Source: Rhodospirillales bacterium
GTDB taxonomy: Bacteria > Pseudomonadota > Alphaproteobacteria > Acetobacterales > Acetobacteraceae
Reading direction: 5' to 3'
DNA length: 44,365 nucleotides
Assembly: GCA_947447625.1 (NCBI GenBank)
Contig: CANFKS010000023.1
Span: 1 to 44,365 of the forward strand
Of the stretch, positions 39,580 to 44,365 are shown in pieces. How positions within the stretch are numbered: position 1 is the first letter of the stretch; each line of letters starts with the position of its first letter. The translations under genes and the position numbers were made by a program. The notes beneath the pieces are model-generated. The model saw only the letters and a program-made list of their open reading frames with translations, was not told the origin of the DNA and did not search any database.

Positions 39580-40706
39580 TGGATTTTGAACTTTCGGAAG
39601 ACCAACGCCTGCTGAAAGACAGCATTTCGCGTCTGTTGTCTGACACCTACAGCTTCGCGCAACGCCGCTCCTACATGGCAGAGGCCAATGGCTGGAGCAG
39701 CAAATTATGGGACCAGTATGCCGAACTCGGCCTGCTCGGCCTGCCGATTGACGAGAAATACGGCGGCTTTGGCGGCGGCCCCGTCGATGTGATGCTGGTG
39801 ATGGAGGAATTCGGCCGCGTGATGGCGCTCGAACCCTTCCTCGCCTCCGTCGTCCTCGGCGCGACCGCGGTGAAGCTCGCGGGGTCGGAAAGCCAGAAAT
39901 CCACGATCCTGTCCGCCGTCGCGGCAGGGCAGGTCAAGCTCGCCTTCGCCCATGGCGAGCAGCAGGCGCGCCATGACGTGACCGATGTGATCACCACAGC
40001 GGCCAAGGATGGCAATGCCTGGGTCCTCAACGGCGCCAAGTCGGTCGTGCTGCACGGGGATTGCGCGGACAAGCTGATCGTCAGCGCCCGCACCGCCGGC
40101 ACCCGGCATGACGCAAGCGGGCTGACGCTGTTCCTCGTCGATGCCGCCGCGGCCGGCCTCGCCCGGCGCGGCTATGCATTGCGGGACGGCAGCCGGGCGG
40201 CCGAGATTTCGCTCACCAACGTCAAGGGCGAATTGCTCGGCGCCGTCGATGGCGGCCTGCCCGTGATCGAGCGCGTCATCCAGGCCGGCATCGCAGCCCT
40301 GGCTGCCGAAACCGTCGGCTGCATGGAGGCGATGCATGCAATGACGCTCGACTACATGAAGACCCGCCAGCAGTTCGGCAAGGCGATCGGCCAGAACCAG
40401 GTGATGCAGCACAAGGCCGCCGACATGCTCATCGCCATGGAGCAGGGCCGCAGCATGACCATGCTCGCCGCCATGATGGTCGACGAGGAGGATGCAGGCG
40501 AACGCGCGCACAACATCTCGCTCGCCAAGGTCGGCGTGGGCCAGGCCGGGCGGCATGTCAGCCAATCCGCGGTGCAGATGCATGGCGGCATCGGCATGAC
40601 CGAGGAATACGCGGTGGGCCACTACTTCCGCCGGGTGATGACGTTCGAACATTTATGGGGTGACACGTCGTGGCACCTCAGCGTCATCGCCGACAAGGTG
40701 GCCTGA
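39579..40706 (+). CDS. Acyl-CoA dehydrogenase, second subunit of a pair
   Basis: A 375-residue acyl-CoA dehydrogenase-fold protein. The N-terminal domain (MDFELSEDQRLLKDSISRLL, LGLPIDEKYGGFGGGPVDV) and the C-terminal helical part (TRQQFGKAIGQNQVMQHKAADM, QMHGGIGMTEEYAVGHYFRRV) are present, but the middle flavin motifs are weak (LAFAHGEQQARHD in place of ltEP-GSD) and no catalytic Glu is evident near the end (VGHYF). This matches the less active partner of heteromeric acyl-CoA dehydrogenases known from actinobacterial steroid breakdown and common in alphaproteobacteria. Translation is coupled through the TAATG overlap. Confidence 0.88.
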   Translation: MDFELSEDQRLLKDSISRLLSDTYSFAQRRSYMAEANGWSSKLWDQYAELGLLGLPIDEKYGGFGGGPVDVMLVMEEFGRVMALEPFLASVVLGATAVKLAGSESQKSTILSAVAAGQVKLAFAHGEQQARHDVTDVITTAAKDGNAWVLNGAKSVVLHGDCADKLIVSARTAGTRHDASGLTLFLVDAAAAGLARRGYALRDGSRAAEISLTNVKGELLGAVDGGLPVIERVIQAGIAALAAETVGCMEAMHAMTLDYMKTRQQFGKAIGQNQVMQHKAADMLIAMEQGRSMTMLAAMMVDEEDAGERAHNISLAKVGVGQAGRHVSQSAVQMHGGIGMTEEYAVGHYFRRVMTFEHLWGDTSWHLSVIADKVA

Positions 40707-40729
40707 TCACGAGAGCGGTTCCCCGTGAC

Positions 40730-40795
40730 CGGCCCGCTGAGAGCCCGACGATGGTTCGCGATTCCGCCAAACATCATCAGGCTCTCAGCGGGGCG
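40730..40795 (-). repeat. Palindromic intergenic repeat, copy 5 (variant with long inverted ends)
   Basis: On the minus strand it contains GAGAGCCTGATGATGTTTGG, as in copies 3 and 4, but here it is bounded by CGCTGAGAGCC and GGGCTCTCAGCG, giving a long hairpin. It lies in the 107-base gap between the convergent acyl-CoA dehydrogenase and ABC ATPase genes and probably ends both transcripts. Confidence 0.65.
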
Positions 40796-40813
40796 GTCTT
40801 CGGGCTGACCCGT

Positions 40814-41754
40814 TCAGACGAAGTGGCAGGCCGCCTGGTGCTGCGGGGCGATACCGCGCAGCAGCGGCGTCTCGCTGCGGCACAGGGACTGCACGCGCGG
40901 GCAGCGCGCCGCGAAGGGGCAGCCGGCCGGGCGGTTCATCATGCTCGGCACCTCGCCCGCCAAAGCCGGCCGGCGTATCCGGTCCGGATCGGGGCGCGGC
41001 ACCACGTCAAGCAGTGCCTGGGTATAGGGATGCTGCGGCGCCGCATACAGCGCCTCGCGCGATGCCATCTCCACGATGGTGCCGGCATACATCACCGCGA
41101 TATTGCGCGACATCGAGCGCACCACCGCGAGATCATGGGCGATGAACAAATAGCCGAGCCCGAAGCGCTCCTGCAGGTCGAGCAGCAGATTGACGATCTG
41201 CGCCTGCATCGACACATCGAGGGCGGAGACCGGTTCGTCGCAGACAATGAACTCCGGCCGCAGCGCCAAGGCCCGCGCAATCCCGATCCGCTGGCGCTGC
41301 CCGCCCGAAAACTCGTGCGGATAGCGATCCGCCGAGGCCTGGGGCAGCCCGACCCTGTCCAGCAACTCCGCCACCCGCTCGCCCCGCTCGGCCCGCGACA
41401 CGCCGCCCTTGATGTCGAGCGGCTCGGCTATCGCATCGCGCACCCGCATCCGCGGATTGAGCGAGCCTTGCGGATCCTGAAAAACGAACTGCATCCGATG
41501 CCGCACGCGCGCCAGCCGCGCCGCGCCCCCTGGCCCCGTCACCGTCTCGCCGAACAGCCGCACCGCGCCTGATGTGACCGGCACCAGCCCGACCAGCAGC
41601 CGCCCCGTCGTTGACTTGCCCGAGCCCGACTCGCCCACGAGGCCCAAAGTTTCGCCCGCCGCGATATCGAACGTCACGCCATCGACGGCCCGCAGCACCT
41701 GGTTTCCGGCCGCGAATTCCTTCACCAGCCCCTGCGCCGAAACGATCGCCCCGC

Positions 41755-41758
<4 letters not shown>
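40814..41758 (-). CDS. Oligopeptide-type ABC transporter ATP-binding protein (OppF/DppF-like)
   Basis: A 314-residue ABC ATPase: Walker A GLVGESGSGKSTTG, Q-loop FVFQDPQGSLNPRM, signature FSGGQRQRIGIARAL, Walker B FIVCDEPVSALD and switch His in FIAHDL. The C-terminal oligo_HPY tail with CPFAARCP is typical of the OppF/DppF group, whose members may carry a 4Fe-4S cluster. The ATG at 41758 overlaps the stop of the upstream ATPase gene by four bases. Last gene of the leftward transporter operon. Confidence 0.93.
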
Positions 41759-42728
<970 letters not shown>

Positions 42729-42732
<4 letters not shown>

Positions 42733-43601
42733 GTCTCGACCTTCAGCCGGGGGTCCAGCACATCGCGCAGGCCATCGCCCAGCAGGTTCATTCCCAGTGT
42801 CGCCAAGCTGATCGCCAGGCCCGGGAAGAACATGATCCACCACGAATCGATCGCCTGGTCTCGCCCTTCGGCGATGATGTTGCCCCAGGAGGGCGCCGGC
42901 GGCGGCGGCCCGATGCCGAGAAACGACAGCGCCGCCTCGGCCAGGATCGCATAGGCGAAGACGAATGTCAGTTGCACCAGCAGCGGCCCCATGCAGTTCG
43001 GCAGCAGATGCCGCCAGATGATCCGCCAGTTCCCCGCTCCCGACACACGCGCGGCATCGACGAATTCGAGTTCCCGCACCACCAGCGCCGAAGCCCGCAC
43101 GATGCGTGCGGTGCGCGGAATATACGCCACCGACAGCGCCACGATCAGACTGCCGACATTGGGGCCCATTGCGGCGGCCAGCCCGATCGCCAGGATGATC
43201 GCCGGAAACGCCATCAACCCGTCCATCAGCCGCATCATCACCGCGTCGATCCGGCGGAACTGCGCCGAGACGATGCCCGCGGCCGCCCCGATCACGCCGG
43301 AGAGCAGCGCCACCCCAAGCCCGATCGTCAATGACAGCCGCGCCCCGTAGAGGCAGCGGGTGAACACATCGCGGCCGAAATTGTCGGTGCCGAACCAATA
43401 CGCCTCCTGCGGCGGACGAAACCGCAGCCGCGCCCGCCCCGCCGTGGGATCAATCCCCGACAGCAGCGGCGCCAGCACGGCGGCCAGCGTCAGGATGACG
43501 ACGATGGTAAAGCCGATCCGGAACGAACGATGTCGCGCCAGCCGTCGCACGATCTGCAGCCGCCGCCGCGGCGCCAGGGTCTCGCCATCCGCCTCAGCCA
43601 T
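42729..43601 (-). CDS. ABC transporter permease, DppC/OppC-like
   Basis: A 290-residue inner-membrane permease. A cytoplasmic basic N-terminus ([19 protein letters not shown]) is followed by a first membrane helix (about 29-47), the periplasmic loop with [13 protein letters not shown]-like [16 protein letters not shown], then five further helices. The ATPase-contacting EAA loop is [20 protein letters not shown], and AALSFLGIG is the standard C-terminal signature. It overlaps both neighbours by a few bases (43594-43601 with the DppB-like gene). Confidence 0.94.
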
Positions 43602-44365
43602 AGCGGATGCGGGGGTCCACCCAGGTATAGATGATATCGACCAGCAGATTGACGCCCACGAACATGAAGGCGAGCGCCAGCAGCGTGCCCTGCACCATCG
43701 GGTAATCCCGCGTCAGGATCGCCTGCACGATCAACCGCCCCACGCCGGGCAGGGCGAACACCTGCTCGATGACCACCGAGCCGCCCATCAGCAGCGACAG
43801 GATGATCCCCGTCGCCGTCACCACCGGGATCAGCGTGTTGCGGAAGGCGTGCTTGGCGATCGTCCGCCATTCGGACACGCCTTTGGCCCGGGCGGTGCGG
43901 ATATAGTCCTGGTCGAGCACATCGAGTGTCGCCGAGCGCGCCATTCGCGCCAGAAAGCCGATCTGGAACAGCGCCAGCATCGCCGCCGGCTGGATCAGCG
44001 CCAGCAGCCACGGCAGCACCCCCTGCCCCAACGGCACATAGCCCGAGGCCGGCAGCCAGCCGAGATTGACGCTGAACAACACCACCGAAAGGATCGCGAT
44101 CCAGAACCCCGGCACCGAAACGCCCACCAGCGCGAGGATCATCACGGCCGAATCGATCCAGGTGTTGCGGAACTTCGCAGCCCCCACGCCGAGCGCAATG
44201 CCGATCGGCAAGGTCAGCGCGAACGACACCAAAGTGAGCGACAGCGTGACCGGCAACCGATCCGCCAGCGCGCTGAGCACGCTCTCGTTGTGGATGATCG
44301 AGGTGCCGAAATCGCCCTGCGCGAGATGCCACAACCAGACCAGCAACTGCTCCGGGATCGAGCGA
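43594..44365 (-). CDS. ABC transporter permease, DppB/OppB-like (5' end cut by window)
   Basis: 257 codons of a permease whose start lies beyond the window's right edge. The visible part begins [27 protein letters not shown] being the DppB signature preceding the transmembrane domain (helices around [19 protein letters not shown] and [21 protein letters not shown]). The EAA loop is [17 protein letters not shown]. The end WVDPRIRYG is typical. About 50-70 N-terminal residues are missing. First visible gene of the transporter operon; a binding-protein gene may lie further right. Confidence 0.93.
   Translation of the reverse strand, partial: RSIPEQLLVWLWHLAQGDFGTSIIHNESVLSALADRLPVTLSLTLVSFALTLPIGIALGVGAAKFRNTWIDSAVMILALVGVSVPGFWIAILSVVLFSVNLGWLPASGYVPLGQGVLPWLLALIQPAAMLALFQIGFLARMARSATLDVLDQDYIRTARAKGVSEWRTIAKHAFRNTLIPVVTATGIILSLLMGGSVVIEQVFALPGVGRLIVQAILTRDYPMVQGTLLALAFMFVGVNLLVDIIYTWVDPRIRYG

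Overview
The window is chromosomal DNA from a GC-rich alphaproteobacterium, most likely a member of the Acetobacteraceae or a close Rhodospirillales relative. This rests on overall gene style, a hopanoid gene (HpnH), a plant-type (class II) DAHP synthase, and 68-bp palindromic intergenic repeats of a type I recall from alphaproteobacteria. The genus cannot be fixed from the sequence alone. Genes are tightly packed: about 39 protein genes, no rRNA, tRNA, CRISPR array, prophage or intact insertion sequence. No gene-free stretch exceeds about 220 bases.

Layout. 1-6.5 kb: the end of a glutathione S-transferase gene, then a leftward run of a two-domain M16 zinc peptidase, a DAO-type FAD oxidoreductase and a type II HAD hydrolase, with a two-domain GNAT acetyltransferase diverging from them. 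6.6-11.3 kb: a rightward redox cassette with two 532-residue GMC oxidoreductases flanking a small gluconate 2-dehydrogenase subunit 3-like protein, followed by a luciferase-like flavin oxidoreductase. 11.4-18.5 kb: housekeeping genes (rsmD, rluB, a class I glutamine amidotransferase-type hydrolase, tadA, a phosphoglycolate phosphatase-like HAD, glmU-glmS) and a proline-rich unknown. 18.6-20.6 kb: the remnant of a LuxR-type DNA-binding domain, then a TetR regulator divergent from hpnH. 20.7-23.6 kb: succinate-semialdehyde dehydrogenase coupled to glutathione reductase.

23.8-29.6 kb: DAHP synthase, nicotinate phosphoribosyltransferase and glutamine-dependent NAD synthetase (aromatic and NAD metabolism side by side), then an acidic unknown protein coupled to a PfkB/adenosine-kinase-like enzyme. 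29.7-33.5 kb: an oxaloacetate decarboxylase/PEP-mutase family enzyme, a ketopantoate reductase-like protein and a peptide-type ABC binding protein. 33.6-40.7 kb: gyrB, then fatty-acid beta-oxidation genes (a fused enoyl-CoA hydratase/3-hydroxyacyl-CoA dehydrogenase, divergent from an overlapping pair of acyl-CoA dehydrogenases). 40.8-44.4 kb: a leftward oligopeptide-type ABC transporter (two ATPases, two permeases) cut by the window end.

Points that stand out: the GMC/small subunit/GMC cassette carries a Cys-x5-Cys-x3-Cys pattern like that of iron-sulphur FAD-glucose dehydrogenases but has no visible export signal or cytochrome partner; a TetR-type operator candidate sits on the hpnH promoter; a five-copy 68-bp repeat family is present, one copy beginning at a stop codon; nadE may be leaderless; and strand composition is strongly C-rich over the first 18 kb whatever the gene direction. 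I do not see clear evidence of an entirely new defence or mobile system.
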